Origin: Enterobacter soli ATCC BAA-2102
Lineage (GTDB): Bacteria; Pseudomonadota; Gammaproteobacteria; Enterobacterales; Enterobacteriaceae
NCBI RefSeq assembly: GCF_001654845.1
Contig: NZ_LXES01000040.1
Location: 1 to 64,000 of the forward strand
Reading direction: 5' to 3'
Length of the DNA stretch: 64,000 nt
Shown: in pieces, positions 33,236 through 43,962 of the stretch
Layout of the letters: each line of letters opens with the position of its first letter
Numbering within the stretch: position 1 is the stretch's first letter
Notes under the pieces: generated by a model
Told to the model about the DNA's origin: nothing
Databases searched by the model: none
The model's input: only the letters and a program-made list of their open reading frames with translations
Translations under genes and position numbers: made by a program

Positions 33236-34504
33236 ATGGCCTTTTCTCAAGCGGTCAGCGGCCTGAATGCTGCGGCCACCAACCTGGATGTCATTGGCAA
33301 CAACATCGCCAACTCCGCGACCTACGGTTTTAAATCCGGCTCTGCCTCTTTTGCAGATATGTTTGCCGGTTCCAAAGTAGGCCTGGGCGTTAAAGTTGCT
33401 GGCATCACTCAGGACTTCACCGACGGTACCACCACCAACACCGGTCGTGGCCTGGATGTGGCTATCAGCCAGAACGGTTTCTTCCGCATGGTTGATGCGA
33501 ACGGTTCCGTGTTCTACAGCCGTAACGGCCAGTTCAAACTGGATGAAAACCGTAACCTGGTGAACATGCAGGGTCTGCAACTGACCGGTTACCCGGTTGC
33601 GGGTACGCCACCATCGGTACAGACCGGTGCGAACCCACAGCCTATTTCGATTCCGAATACCCTGATGGCCGCGAAATCGACCACCACCGCAACGCAGCAG
33701 ATCAACCTGAACTCCACGGACGATATCCCGACAGTGGCATTTGATCCGACCAACGCGGACAGCTACAACAAGAAGGGTTCGGTCACGGTGTATGACAGCC
33801 AGGGTAACGAGCATAATATGAGCGTTTACTATGTCAAAACCGCTGATAACAAATGGGATCTGTATACCCAGGATGCAAGCGTTGCTAACTCAGCCGTGAA
33901 CAAAGCGGCGCAGATGAGTTTTGACAACAACGGTAACCTGGCAGGCGTGTATAACTACACCGCGCTTGGCACCACGCCGGAAACCTGGTCACTGGCTACT
34001 ACCGCCAACACCACCCCGTCTATCAATATCGTTACCGATTCAGTCAGTGGCGCAACCCCTGCATCGTTCAACCTGAGCTTCCTGAACTCCATGCAGCAGA
34101 ACACCGGTTCCAACAACGTTGTGGCGACCACCCAGAACGGTTACAAGCCTGGCGACCTGGTGAGCTATCAGATCAACGATGACGGTACCGTTGTGGGTAA
34201 CTACTCCAACGAACAGACTCAGGTTCTGGGTCAGATCGTGATGGCAAACTTCGCCAACAACGAAGGCTTGCAGTCTGAAGGCGATAACGTCTGGTCTGCA
34301 ACCCAGTCATCCGGCGTTGCGCTGCTGGGTACAGCAGGAACCGGTAACTTCGGTACGCTGACCAACGGTGCCCTGGAAGCCTCTAACGTTGACCTGAGTA
34401 AAGAGCTGGTGAACATGATTGTTGCTCAACGTAACTATCAGTCGAACGCACAGACGATCAAAACTCAGGATCAGATCCTCAACACGCTGGTTAACCTGCG
34501 TTAA
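33236..34504 (+). CDS. flgE: Flagellar hook protein FlgE
   Basis: Hook subunit, 422 residues against about 402 in E. coli. The conserved N-terminal (MAFSQAVSGLNAAATNLDVIGNNIANSATYGF) and C-terminal (VDLSKELVNMIVAQRNYQSNAQTIKTQDQILNTLVNLR) helices build the inner tube. The extra residues fall in the variable surface-exposed middle domains, which are rich in Asn and Thr. Confidence 0.96.
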   Translation: MAFSQAVSGLNAAATNLDVIGNNIANSATYGFKSGSASFADMFAGSKVGLGVKVAGITQDFTDGTTTNTGRGLDVAISQNGFFRMVDANGSVFYSRNGQFKLDENRNLVNMQGLQLTGYPVAGTPPSVQTGANPQPISIPNTLMAAKSTTTATQQINLNSTDDIPTVAFDPTNADSYNKKGSVTVYDSQGNEHNMSVYYVKTADNKWDLYTQDASVANSAVNKAAQMSFDNNGNLAGVYNYTALGTTPETWSLATTANTTPSINIVTDSVSGATPASFNLSFLNSMQQNTGSNNVVATTQNGYKPGDLVSYQINDDGTVVGNYSNEQTQVLGQIVMANFANNEGLQSEGDNVWSATQSSGVALLGTAGTGNFGTLTNGALEASNVDLSKELVNMIVAQRNYQSNAQTIKTQDQILNTLVNLR

Positions 34505-34524
34505 GCGGCTAACAGGAAAGCGCA

Positions 34525-36074
<1,550 letters not shown>

Positions 36075-36082
36075 GGTGTAGT

Positions 36083-36106
36083 CCGGTGCGGTAACTGCCG
36101 CACCGG
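36083..36106 (+). other. Hairpin between flgG and flgH
   Basis: Perfect 9-bp stem CCGGTGCGG/CCGCACCGG in the operon message, without a T tract directly after it. It may protect or process the mRNA; it is not a clear terminator. Confidence 0.55.
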
Positions 36107-36131
36107 CTCCCTGTTTTCGAAGATGAAGGCA

Positions 36132-36830
36132 ATGCAAAAACACGCGGCGTTTCGTTATCCGATTATGACTGTCCTGGCCGTCACTCTCAGCGGCTGTGCC
36201 TGGATCCCGTCTAAACCACTGGTTGAGGGTGCGACTACCGCCCAACCCGTTCCTGGCCCTGCGCCAGTTGTGAACGGCTCCATTTTCCAGACTGCGCAGC
36301 CGATTAACTATGGTTATCAGCCGCTGTTTGAAGACCGTCGCCCACGTAACGTCGGCGATACCCTGACCATTGTGTTGCAGGAAAACGTCAGTGCGAGCAA
36401 GAGCTCGTCGGCGAATGCCAGCCGCGATGGCAAAACCAATTTTGGCTTCGACACCGTACCACGATACCTGCAGGGCCTGTTTGGCAATGCGCGTGCCGAT
36501 GTTGATGCATCTGGCGGTAACACCTTTAACGGTAAGGGTGGCGCCAACGCAAGTAACACCTTCAGCGGTACGCTGACGGTGACGGTTGACCAGGTTCTGG
36601 TTAACGGCAACTTACACGTTGTGGGTGAAAAACAGATTGCCATCAACCAGGGCACTGAGTTCATCCGCTTCTCTGGTGTGGTTAACCCTCGCACCATCAG
36701 CGGCACCAATACCGTACCGTCCACCCAGGTAGCGGATGCGCGCATCGAGTACGTCGGCAACGGCTACATCAACGAAGCGCAAAATATGGGCTGGCTGCAA
36801 CGCTTCTTCCTTAACTTATCGCCGATGTAA
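36132..36830 (+). CDS. flgH: Flagellar L-ring lipoprotein FlgH
   Basis: Outer-membrane lipoprotein that forms the L-ring bushing. The start at 36132 gives 232 residues as in E. coli; an ATG at 36123 is also in frame. The lipobox LSGC gives the lipidated cysteine in [11 protein letters not shown]. The C-terminal [29 protein letters not shown] is conserved. Confidence 0.96.
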   Translation: MQKHAAFRYPIMTVLAVTLSGCAWIPSKPLVEGATTAQPVPGPAPVVNGSIFQTAQPINYGYQPLFEDRRPRNVGDTLTIVLQENVSASKSSSANASRDGKTNFGFDTVPRYLQGLFGNARADVDASGGNTFNGKGGANASNTFSGTLTVTVDQVLVNGNLHVVGEKQIAINQGTEFIRFSGVVNPRTISGTNTVPSTQVADARIEYVGNGYINEAQNMGWLQRFFLNLSPM

Positions 36831-36842
36831 GCGAGGTGACTC

Positions 36843-37940
36843 ATGTTTAAATTCCTCTTCGCAGCGGTGCTGACTCTGGTGGCTACCTTTGCTCAGGCCG
36901 ATCGTATTCGTGACCTGACCAGCGTCCAGGGCGTACGTGAAAACTCCCTGATTGGCTATGGCCTGGTTGTGGGGCTGGACGGCACGGGTGACCAGACCAC
37001 CCAGACGCCATTCACCACCCAGAGCTTAAACAACATGCTCTCCCAGCTCGGTATTACCGTACCGACGGGCACCAACATGCAGCTGAAAAACGTGGCTGCG
37101 GTGATGGTCACTGCGTCCTACCCGGCGTTCGCGCGTCAGGGGCAGACCATTGACGTGGTGGTTTCCTCGATGGGGAACGCCAAAAGCCTGCGCGGCGGTA
37201 CGCTGCTGATGACGCCATTAAAAGGTGTTGATAGCCAGGTGTATGCGCTGGCGCAGGGGAACATCCTGGTCGGCGGGGCGGGTGCATCCGCAGGCGGCAG
37301 CAGCGTGCAGGTGAACCAGCTCAACGGCGGACGTATTACCGGCGGGGCGATTATCGAACGTGAACTGCCAACCCAGTTCGGTTCCGGTAACACCATTAAC
37401 CTGCAACTGAATAATGAAGACTTCACGATGGCTCAGCAAATTGCCGACACCATCAACCGCAGCCGTGGCTACGGCAGCGCAACCGCGCTGGACGCACGTA
37501 CCGTGCAGATCCGTACTTCAACGGGCAGCAGCAACCAGGTGCGGATGCTGGCGGATATCCAGAATATGGAAGTGAACGTTCCGCTTCAGGATGCCAAAGT
37601 CATTATTAACTCACGTACGGGTTCTGTGGTCATGAACCGCGAGGTGATGCTGGATAGCTGTGCCGTGGCGCAGGGCAACCTCTCGGTGACGGTGAATCGT
37701 TCCGCGAACGTCAGTCAGCCGAATACGCCATTTGGTGGCGGCCAGACGGTAGTGACCCCACAAACCCAGATTGATATGCGCCAGAGCGGCGGTTCGCTGC
37801 AAAGCGTGCGCTCCAGTGCCAACCTGAACAGCGTGGTACGTGCGCTGAACGCATTGGGCGCAACGCCGATAGACCTGATGTCCATTCTGCAATCAATGCA
37901 AAGTGCAGGCTGTCTGCGTGCCAAAGTGGAAATCATCTAA
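36843..37940 (+). CDS. flgI: Flagellar P-ring protein FlgI
   Basis: Periplasmic subunit of the P-ring, 365 residues as in E. coli. The signal peptide ends at TFAQA; the mature protein begins [32 protein letters not shown] single Cys pair ([11 protein letters not shown] and [12 protein letters not shown]) forms the known stabilising disulfide. The stop overlaps the flgJ start by one base. Confidence 0.97.
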   Translation: MFKFLFAAVLTLVATFAQADRIRDLTSVQGVRENSLIGYGLVVGLDGTGDQTTQTPFTTQSLNNMLSQLGITVPTGTNMQLKNVAAVMVTASYPAFARQGQTIDVVVSSMGNAKSLRGGTLLMTPLKGVDSQVYALAQGNILVGGAGASAGGSSVQVNQLNGGRITGGAIIERELPTQFGSGNTINLQLNNEDFTMAQQIADTINRSRGYGSATALDARTVQIRTSTGSSNQVRMLADIQNMEVNVPLQDAKVIINSRTGSVVMNREVMLDSCAVAQGNLSVTVNRSANVSQPNTPFGGGQTVVTPQTQIDMRQSGGSLQSVRSSANLNSVVRALNALGATPIDLMSILQSMQSAGCLRAKVEII

Positions 37941-38896
37941 TGCTGACCGATAGCAAACTGCTGAGTAGTGCCGCCTGGGATGCCCAGTCGCTCAACGAAC
38001 TGAAAACCAAAGCGGGTAAAGATCCGTCGGCGAACATTCGCCCGGTCGCCCGCCAGGTGGAAGGGATGTTTGTACAGATGATGCTGAAAAGTATGCGTGA
38101 AACCCTGCCGAAAGACGGGATTTTCAGCAGCGATTCAACGCGACTCTATACCAGCATGTATGACCAGCAGATTGCGCAGCAGATGACGGCCGGGAAGGGC
38201 TTGGGTCTGGCTGACATGATTGTGAAACAGACCGAAGCCGCACAGGGTGTGCAGGCGCAGGAAGAGCAGCCGCAGCAGGTGCCGATGAAGTTCGACCTGG
38301 AAACGGTGACCAGTTATCAGAACCAGGCGCTGACGCAGATGGTGCGTAAAGCGATGCCGAAGGCGACTGATAACAGCGACGAGCCGCTGTCCGGTGATAG
38401 CAAAGACTTCCTGGCGCAGCTTTCCCTGCCTGCGCGGCTTGCCAGTGAGCAGAGCGGCGTACCTCATCACCTGATTCTGGCGCAGGCTGCGCTGGAGTCG
38501 GGCTGGGGACAACGTCAGATCCGTAAAGAAAACGGTGAGCCAAGCTTTAACATCTTTGGCGTTAAGGCCAATTCCAGCTGGAAAGGGCCAACGACCGAGA
38601 TAACCACCACGGAATACGAAAACGGCGCCGCCGTGAAAGTGAAAGCGAAATTCCGTGTGTACAGCTCTTATCTGGAAGCGCTGTCGGATTACGTGAACGT
38701 GCTGAGCCGCAACCCGCGCTATAACGCGGTGACCCAGGCGGCAACGCCGGAGCAGGGCGCGCAAGCATTGCAGAACGCGGGCTACGCCACCGATCCAAAC
38801 TATGCGCGTAAGCTTACCAGCATGATCCAGCAGCTGAAATCGATGGGCGAGAAAGTCAGCAAAGCCTATAGCACAGATCTCGAAAATCTGTTCTGA
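37940..38896 (+). CDS. flgJ: Rod cap and peptidoglycan hydrolase FlgJ
   Basis: Two-domain protein, 318 residues (E. coli 313). The N-terminal half caps the growing rod (ARQVEGMFVQMMLKSMRETLP). The C-terminal half is a beta-N-acetylglucosaminidase that opens the wall (HLILAQAALESGWGQR, with the conserved glutamate; FNIFGVKANSSWKGP). The AATG overlap with flgI implies coupled translation. Confidence 0.96.
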   Translation: MLTDSKLLSSAAWDAQSLNELKTKAGKDPSANIRPVARQVEGMFVQMMLKSMRETLPKDGIFSSDSTRLYTSMYDQQIAQQMTAGKGLGLADMIVKQTEAAQGVQAQEEQPQQVPMKFDLETVTSYQNQALTQMVRKAMPKATDNSDEPLSGDSKDFLAQLSLPARLASEQSGVPHHLILAQAALESGWGQRQIRKENGEPSFNIFGVKANSSWKGPTTEITTTEYENGAAVKVKAKFRVYSSYLEALSDYVNVLSRNPRYNAVTQAATPEQGAQALQNAGYATDPNYARKLTSMIQQLKSMGEKVSKAYSTDLENLF

Positions 38897-38902
38897 AAGT
38901 TC

Positions 38903-38929
38903 TCAAGTCCCGGTGGAGGCTGCCGATAA
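38903..38929 (+). promoter_or_regulatory. Sigma-28 (FliA) promoter of flgKL
   Basis: TCAA - 15 bases - GCCGATAA matches the sigma-28 consensus except for C in the -35, 43 bases before the flgK start. Confidence 0.9.
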
Positions 38930-38971
38930 CCTTCATCAGGACTCGTGTCTGAAAGTATAAAAGGAACCCCC

Positions 38972-40612
38972 ATGTCCAGTTTGATTAACAGCGCCATGAG
39001 TGGCCTCAGTGCTGCACAGGCGGCACTCAATACCGTCAGTAATAATATTTCAAGCTACAACGTGGCTGGTTACACTCGCCAGAACACCATTCTGGGAGCC
39101 TCTAACAGCACGCTGACAGGCGGTGGCTGGGTTGGCAACGGGGTTTATGTCTCCGGTGTACAGCGTGAGTATGATGCATTCATCACTAACCAGCTGCGTG
39201 CGGCAGATACCCAGAACAGCGGGCTGACAACGCGTTATCAGCAGATGTCGAAAATTGACGACGTGCTGTCTGATACCACGAACTCGCTGTCCACGACGTT
39301 GCAGGATTTCTTTACCAGCCTGCAAACGCTGGTCAGTAACGCAGACGACCCGGCTGCACGCCAGACGGTGCTCGGCAAAGCTGATGGCCTGGTGAACCAG
39401 TTCAAGGTTAACGACCAGTATCTGCGCGATCAGGATAAGCAGGTTAATACCTCTATTTCCAGCAGCGTCGACCAGATTAACGCCTACGCGAAACAAATCG
39501 CGAACCTCAACGATCAGATTTCGCGTCTGACCGGTGTGGGGGCAGGTTCATCTCCGAACGAACTGCTCGATCAGCGTGACCAGCTGGTGAATAACCTGAA
39601 CCAGATCGTGGGTGTTGAAGTGGCCGTGCAGGATAGCGGTACCTACAACATCTCCTTCGCGAACGGTTACAACCTCGTTCAGGGCAGCACCGCGAATCAG
39701 CTGGCGGCGGTTCAGTCCAGCGCCGATCCTTCGCGTATCACGGTTGCGTATGTGGATGCGGCCGCTGGCAACGTTGAGATCCCGGAAAAACAGATCACCA
39801 CCGGTTCCTTGGGCGGGTTGTTAACCTTCCGTTCTCAGGATCTGGATAAAGCACGTAACTCACTGAACCAGATGGCGCTGGCGTTTGCCGATGCCATGAA
39901 TAAACAGCATGAAGCCGGGTTTGATGCCAATGGCGATGCGGGCGGCAAACTGTTTGATTATGGTTCTCCGTCCGTGCTGAGCAACAGCAAAAATACCGGC
40001 AGTGCGTCTGTGACGGCGAGCGTAACCGACAGCTCCGCCGTGCAGGCGACTAACTACAAAGTCGAATACAACGGCACCAACTGGACGGTAACCCGTCTGG
40101 CGGACAAAACCAGCTTCTCCGCAACGCCTGATGGCAGCGGCAACCTGTCGTTTGACGGCCTGAACGTTAACATCAGCGGTTCTGCGAACACCAAAGACAG
40201 CTTTGTTGTGAAGCCGGTGAACGACGTCATCATGAATATGGACCTGGCGATTAGCGACGAATCCAAACTGGCAATGGCGTCCGCCAGCGGCAGTGGCAAT
40301 AGCGATAACACCAACGGTCAAAAACTGCTGGATCTGCAAAGCGCCAAAGTGGTTGGTGGCAATAAGACCTTCAACGATGCTTACGCTGCATTGGTCAGTA
40401 CGGTAGGTAGCACCACCGCATCGCTGAAAACCAGTAGCGAAACGCAGACCAACGTTGTGACGCAGCTGACCAAACAGCAGCAGTCTATCTCCGGGGTTAA
40501 TCTGGACGAAGAGTACGGCAACCTGCAACGTTATCAGCAGTATTACCTCGCGAATGCGCAGGTTCTTCAGACTGCCAGCACGCTCTTTGATGCGTTAATC
40601 AATATTCGCTAA
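38972..40612 (+). CDS. flgK: Hook-filament junction protein FlgK
   Basis: First hook-filament junction protein (HAP1). The start MSSLINSAMSGLSAAQAALNTVSNNIS gives 546 residues (E. coli 547); an upstream in-frame start at 38945 lacks a ribosome site. The C-terminal LQRYQQYYLANAQVLQTASTLFDALINIR helix is typical. It is secreted with help from FlgN. Confidence 0.96.
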   Translation: MSSLINSAMSGLSAAQAALNTVSNNISSYNVAGYTRQNTILGASNSTLTGGGWVGNGVYVSGVQREYDAFITNQLRAADTQNSGLTTRYQQMSKIDDVLSDTTNSLSTTLQDFFTSLQTLVSNADDPAARQTVLGKADGLVNQFKVNDQYLRDQDKQVNTSISSSVDQINAYAKQIANLNDQISRLTGVGAGSSPNELLDQRDQLVNNLNQIVGVEVAVQDSGTYNISFANGYNLVQGSTANQLAAVQSSADPSRITVAYVDAAAGNVEIPEKQITTGSLGGLLTFRSQDLDKARNSLNQMALAFADAMNKQHEAGFDANGDAGGKLFDYGSPSVLSNSKNTGSASVTASVTDSSAVQATNYKVEYNGTNWTVTRLADKTSFSATPDGSGNLSFDGLNVNISGSANTKDSFVVKPVNDVIMNMDLAISDESKLAMASASGSGNSDNTNGQKLLDLQSAKVVGGNKTFNDAYAALVSTVGSTTASLKTSSETQTNVVTQLTKQQQSISGVNLDEEYGNLQRYQQYYLANAQVLQTASTLFDALINIR

Positions 40613-40626
40613 GACCGGGGTCAAAA

Positions 40627-41580
40627 ATGCGTATTAGCACTCAAATGATGTATGAGCAGAGTATGCGTGGAGTGACAAACTCCCAGAGTCTCTGGCTCGG
40701 GTATGGCGAACAGATGTCTACCGGTAAGCGTGTAAACCGCCCATCCGATGACCCGATTGCCGCGTCTCAGGCTGTTGTCCTGTCTCAGGCGCAAGCCCAG
40801 AACAGCCAGTTTACGCTGGCGCGTAGCTTTGCCACGACCAAAGTCTCTCTGGAAGAAAACGTGTTGTCGCAGGTGACATCGGCTATCCAGAGCGCGCAGG
40901 AAAAGGTCGTCTATGCGGGCAACGGCACGCTGAGTGATACCGACCGCGCTTCGCTGGCAACTGACCTGCAGGGTATACGCGATCAACTGATGAACCTGGC
41001 GAACAGCACCGAAGGTAATGGCCGTTATATCTTTGCCGGTTATAAAACCGAAGCGCCGGCCTTTGATTCGACGACCGGTGATTACCAGGGCGGCTCGACG
41101 CCAATCAGCCAGCAGGTTGATTCGGCGCGTACCATGCAAATCAGCCATACCGGCACTGAAGTTTTCGATACGTTCACCAGCAACGCAAAACCAGAGCCTG
41201 ACGGCAGTACTCCGGAAACGAACCTGTTTAAGATCCTGGATTCGGCCATTGCCGCGCTGAATACCCCGGTTACCGACGACCAGACTGCCGCTGACGCCGT
41301 GACAGCTTCGATTGATAAAGCCAACCGTGGCCTGAGCAACTCGCTGGATAACGTTCTGATGGTGCGTGCTGATTTGGGTACGAAGCTGAATGAGCTGGAT
41401 AAACTGGATACGCTGGGCGAGGATCGTGCGCTGGGACAAACTCAGCAGATGAGCGACCTGGTTGACGTTGACTGGAACTCGGTGATTTCGTCTTACACCA
41501 TGCAGCAGGCGGCATTGCAGGCGTCTTATAAAGCGTTCAGCGATATGCAGGGTATGTCTCTGTTCCAGTTGAACAAGTAA
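40627..41580 (+). CDS. flgL: Hook-filament junction protein FlgL
   Basis: Second junction protein (HAP3), flagellin-like ends, 317 residues as in E. coli. MRISTQMMYEQSMRGVTNSQ and the C-terminal SYTMQQAALQASYKAFSDMQGMSLFQLNK are conserved. It is the last gene of the cluster and is followed by two hairpins. Confidence 0.96.
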   Translation: MRISTQMMYEQSMRGVTNSQSLWLGYGEQMSTGKRVNRPSDDPIAASQAVVLSQAQAQNSQFTLARSFATTKVSLEENVLSQVTSAIQSAQEKVVYAGNGTLSDTDRASLATDLQGIRDQLMNLANSTEGNGRYIFAGYKTEAPAFDSTTGDYQGGSTPISQQVDSARTMQISHTGTEVFDTFTSNAKPEPDGSTPETNLFKILDSAIAALNTPVTDDQTAADAVTASIDKANRGLSNSLDNVLMVRADLGTKLNELDKLDTLGEDRALGQTQQMSDLVDVDWNSVISSYTMQQAALQASYKAFSDMQGMSLFQLNK

Positions 41581-41595
41581 CATCTTGACCTCTTA

Positions 41596-41659
41596 GAACA
41601 TGTCTCGAAACTGGACATGTTTTGACTGCCCAATCCGTATCTGGATTGGGCATTTTTTT
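41596..41659 (+). terminator. Double terminator after flgL
   Basis: A first hairpin (GAACATGTC/GACATGTTT, 41596-41622) is followed by a strong one (TGCCCAATCC/GGATTGGGCA, 41627-41652) with seven Ts. It can also end the convergent MFS gene. Confidence 0.88.
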
Positions 41660-42872
41660 ATAACGCTTCAGCCTGAGCAGAGATCACACGGGCGCTTTCA
41701 ATCAAGCGGATCACCAGTGCAATGGCGCCGCACAGAGTTGCCAGCGCGACCACGCCAGACCAGCCCGCCAGGGAATAGATATTCGTGCCCGCCACTGAAC
41801 CCAGCGCCATTCCGATAAAGACTACCGTAAACAGCAGGGCGTTCAGACGACCACGTGCCTGCGGCTCAAGGCTGTAGACCAGGTTCTGGTGCGCCACCAG
41901 GCTCGATTGCAGGCCAAGGTCGAAACCGACGGCGGAAAGCGCAATCAGGAACAATTGTCCGTGTGTGCCAAGGGCAGGCATCAGGAACATCAGAGCAAAA
42001 GAGACGGTCACCAGTACTGCGCCAAGCTGGGTGACTTTACCTGCGCCCAGTTTATCTGCCAGGCCACCCGCCAGCGGTGCAGCAAGTGCACCCGCCGCAC
42101 CGGCAATACCAAACCCACCGGCAACCGCGCTGCCCAGGTGATAGCGCTCAAACAGCATCACGGCAAGCGTTGACCAGAACGCACTGAACGCCACTGAAAG
42201 GAAACCCTGAGCCAGCGCCGCACGGCGCAGAGCCGGATAACGACGCCACAGGTGCTCCATTGAGCGCATCAGTGCCGGATAGCTGAGTGTGGAGTGGGTC
42301 GCAAAACGCGGCAGTACCGCCCACATCGCCGCGCCGATAATGGCAATACTGACGGCGGCCAGTTGATACATAACGCGCCAGCCAAAGGCTTCACCCACCA
42401 CGCCGCTGACGGTACGCGACAGTAAAATACCCAGTAACAAGCCGGTCATGACTGTGCCCACGGTTTTCCCCTGTTTGCCTTCCGGCGCAAGAATGGCTGC
42501 CGCAGGGACGATATCCTGCGCCATGGTTGCGGCCATCCCGATTAACAGGCTTGCCAGCAGCAGGGAATGCAACTGCCCGGTCAGGCTACAGCCCAGTAAG
42601 AAGAGGGCCAGGGCGGCGCTTTTGATCAGGATTAACGTTCTGCGGTCATGGCGATCGCCAAGCGGCAACAGGAAGAGAATACCCAGCGCATAGCCTGCCT
42701 GGGTCAGCGTCGGTACCAGACCCATGCCTTCGATACTCAGATGCAGGTCTGAACCCATCAGGGGTAGCAGAGGCTGGGCATAGTAAATGGATGCCACGCT
42801 GAATCCGGCACCCATCGCCAGCATAAAAATAACCCAGCGGCTTACGGCATGGGTGGCAGTTGTTGTGTTCAT
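41658..42872 (-). CDS. MFS transporter, DHA1-type (not assigned)
   Basis: A 404-residue major facilitator protein with about 12 membrane segments, starting MNTTTATHAVSRWV after a GAGGA ribosome site. The loop motif LPLGDRHDRRTLI near residue 70 is the MFS motif between helices 2 and 3, and GGLADKLGAGKV is its second-half counterpart. Substrate is unknown; the family includes drug, sugar and arabinose-type exporters. It diverges from a LysR-type gene and sits between flgL and rne, where E. coli has nothing, so it is a lineage-specific insertion. Confidence 0.88.
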   Translation of the reverse strand: MNTTTATHAVSRWVIFMLAMGAGFSVASIYYAQPLLPLMGSDLHLSIEGMGLVPTLTQAGYALGILFLLPLGDRHDRRTLILIKSAALALFLLGCSLTGQLHSLLLASLLIGMAATMAQDIVPAAAILAPEGKQGKTVGTVMTGLLLGILLSRTVSGVVGEAFGWRVMYQLAAVSIAIIGAAMWAVLPRFATHSTLSYPALMRSMEHLWRRYPALRRAALAQGFLSVAFSAFWSTLAVMLFERYHLGSAVAGGFGIAGAAGALAAPLAGGLADKLGAGKVTQLGAVLVTVSFALMFLMPALGTHGQLFLIALSAVGFDLGLQSSLVAHQNLVYSLEPQARGRLNALLFTVVFIGMALGSVAGTNIYSLAGWSGVVALATLCGAIALVIRLIESARVISAQAEAL

Positions 42873-42953
42873 AAGACGTTCCTCAGTCATAGTGTGAGGA
42901 CATTTTTTCGCAGTCAGCCTTGTGGTGGTAGACGGCCTGGTGGTAAAACGCTT

Positions 42954-42968
42954 ATACGTTAAACGTAT
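42954..42968. promoter_or_regulatory. Palindromic operator candidate between MFS gene and lysR
   Basis: ATACGTT-A-AACGTAT is a perfect 7-bp inverted repeat with the T-N11-A shape of LysR-type sites. It lies 14 bases before the regulator start and in the shared promoter region. Function is inferred. Confidence 0.6.
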
Positions 42969-42981
42969 TACCAGAAAAATA

Positions 42982-43914
42982 ATGAAGCGAACTGAGCGTA
43001 TAGACAGGGTTGAGCTGATGCGGACGTTTGTGCGCATCGTGGAGTCGGGTTCGTTGTCGGCGGCAGCAAGGCTGCTTGGCACAACGCAGGCGACAGTCAG
43101 CCGACGTTTGCAATCTCTGGAAACCGTGCTGGGTGTCCGGTTGTTGCTACGTACCACCCATGCAACCAAATTAACGGATGATGGCGAACGATGTTATCAA
43201 CATGCCCGGCGGGTGATTGATAGCTGGCTGGCGCTGGAAGATGAAGTCGGGCAGACCGAAGATGAACCGGTTGGCGTGCTGCGGGTTCGTGCGCCCCATG
43301 CCTTCGGGCAGGATCAGCTTCTGAAACCGCTCACGCAATTTTTGCAGCGCTATCCACAGTTGTCCGTGGAGTGGATGCTGAATGATAAATCGGTCGACTT
43401 TCTGAGCGATAATCTTGACTGCGCCATCCGCGTGGGTGCTGAAATCGATCCGGCGACCGTTTCTGTGCTGCTGGCGGAAGTCCCGCGCTGTGTGGTGGCA
43501 TCGCCGGAGCTGCTGGCTCAGTTTGCACCCGTGAAAACCCCGGAAGATCTCTCTGCGCTGCCGTGGATTGCGATCAACACTTTTTATCAGCGCCATGTCG
43601 AGTTATTTGATGGCGTTTCTGAGTTGCCCGCACGAGTTGTCATCACCCCAAGACTGAGTACCGACAGCCTGCATGTGGCGCGCAATACCGTGCTGAGCGG
43701 GCTGGGCGTGGCGGTTGTTTCAAGCTGGACGGTCAAAGAGGATATTCAGGAAGGGCGGTTAGTGCATTTGCTTCCTGGCTGGCAACCTGCGGCGTTACCT
43801 GTGCATCTGGTGTATCCATGGTCACGCTATTATCCGGCGCGTCTGCGGCGTTTTCTGGAGATGATGCGCCAGGTGATGCCGGACATCGCCGGCATGAGAA
43901 AACCCGAGCAGTAG
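42982..43914 (+). CDS. LysR-family transcriptional regulator
   Basis: A 310-residue LysR-type regulator. The N-terminal winged helix reads MRTFVRIVESGSLSAAARLLGTTQATVSRRLQSLE; an effector-binding domain follows (LRVRAPHAFGQDQLLKPLTQFLQRYPQL). The start at 42982 (MKRTERIDRV) is likely; an earlier in-frame start at 42922 would run through the palindrome. It is divergent from the MFS gene, the usual layout for a regulator and its target. The effector is unknown. Confidence 0.88.
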   Translation: MKRTERIDRVELMRTFVRIVESGSLSAAARLLGTTQATVSRRLQSLETVLGVRLLLRTTHATKLTDDGERCYQHARRVIDSWLALEDEVGQTEDEPVGVLRVRAPHAFGQDQLLKPLTQFLQRYPQLSVEWMLNDKSVDFLSDNLDCAIRVGAEIDPATVSVLLAEVPRCVVASPELLAQFAPVKTPEDLSALPWIAINTFYQRHVELFDGVSELPARVVITPRLSTDSLHVARNTVLSGLGVAVVSSWTVKEDIQEGRLVHLLPGWQPAALPVHLVYPWSRYYPARLRRFLEMMRQVMPDIAGMRKPEQ

Positions 43915-43917
43915 CCA

Positions 43918-43949
43918 TAAAAAAGCCGACCCGAAGGTCGGCTTTTATT
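43918..43949. terminator. Bidirectional terminator lysR/rne
   Basis: Ten-bp stem AAAGCCGACC/GGTCGGCTTT around CGAA, with A/T runs on both sides, between convergent genes. Confidence 0.92.
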
Positions 43950-43962
43950 ATGTTACGCAGAC

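Noticed and set aside
40621..41583. 320-residue minus-strand frame over flgL
   Set aside because: Exact mirror of the flgL reading frame length caused by codon bias; FlgL is unambiguous.
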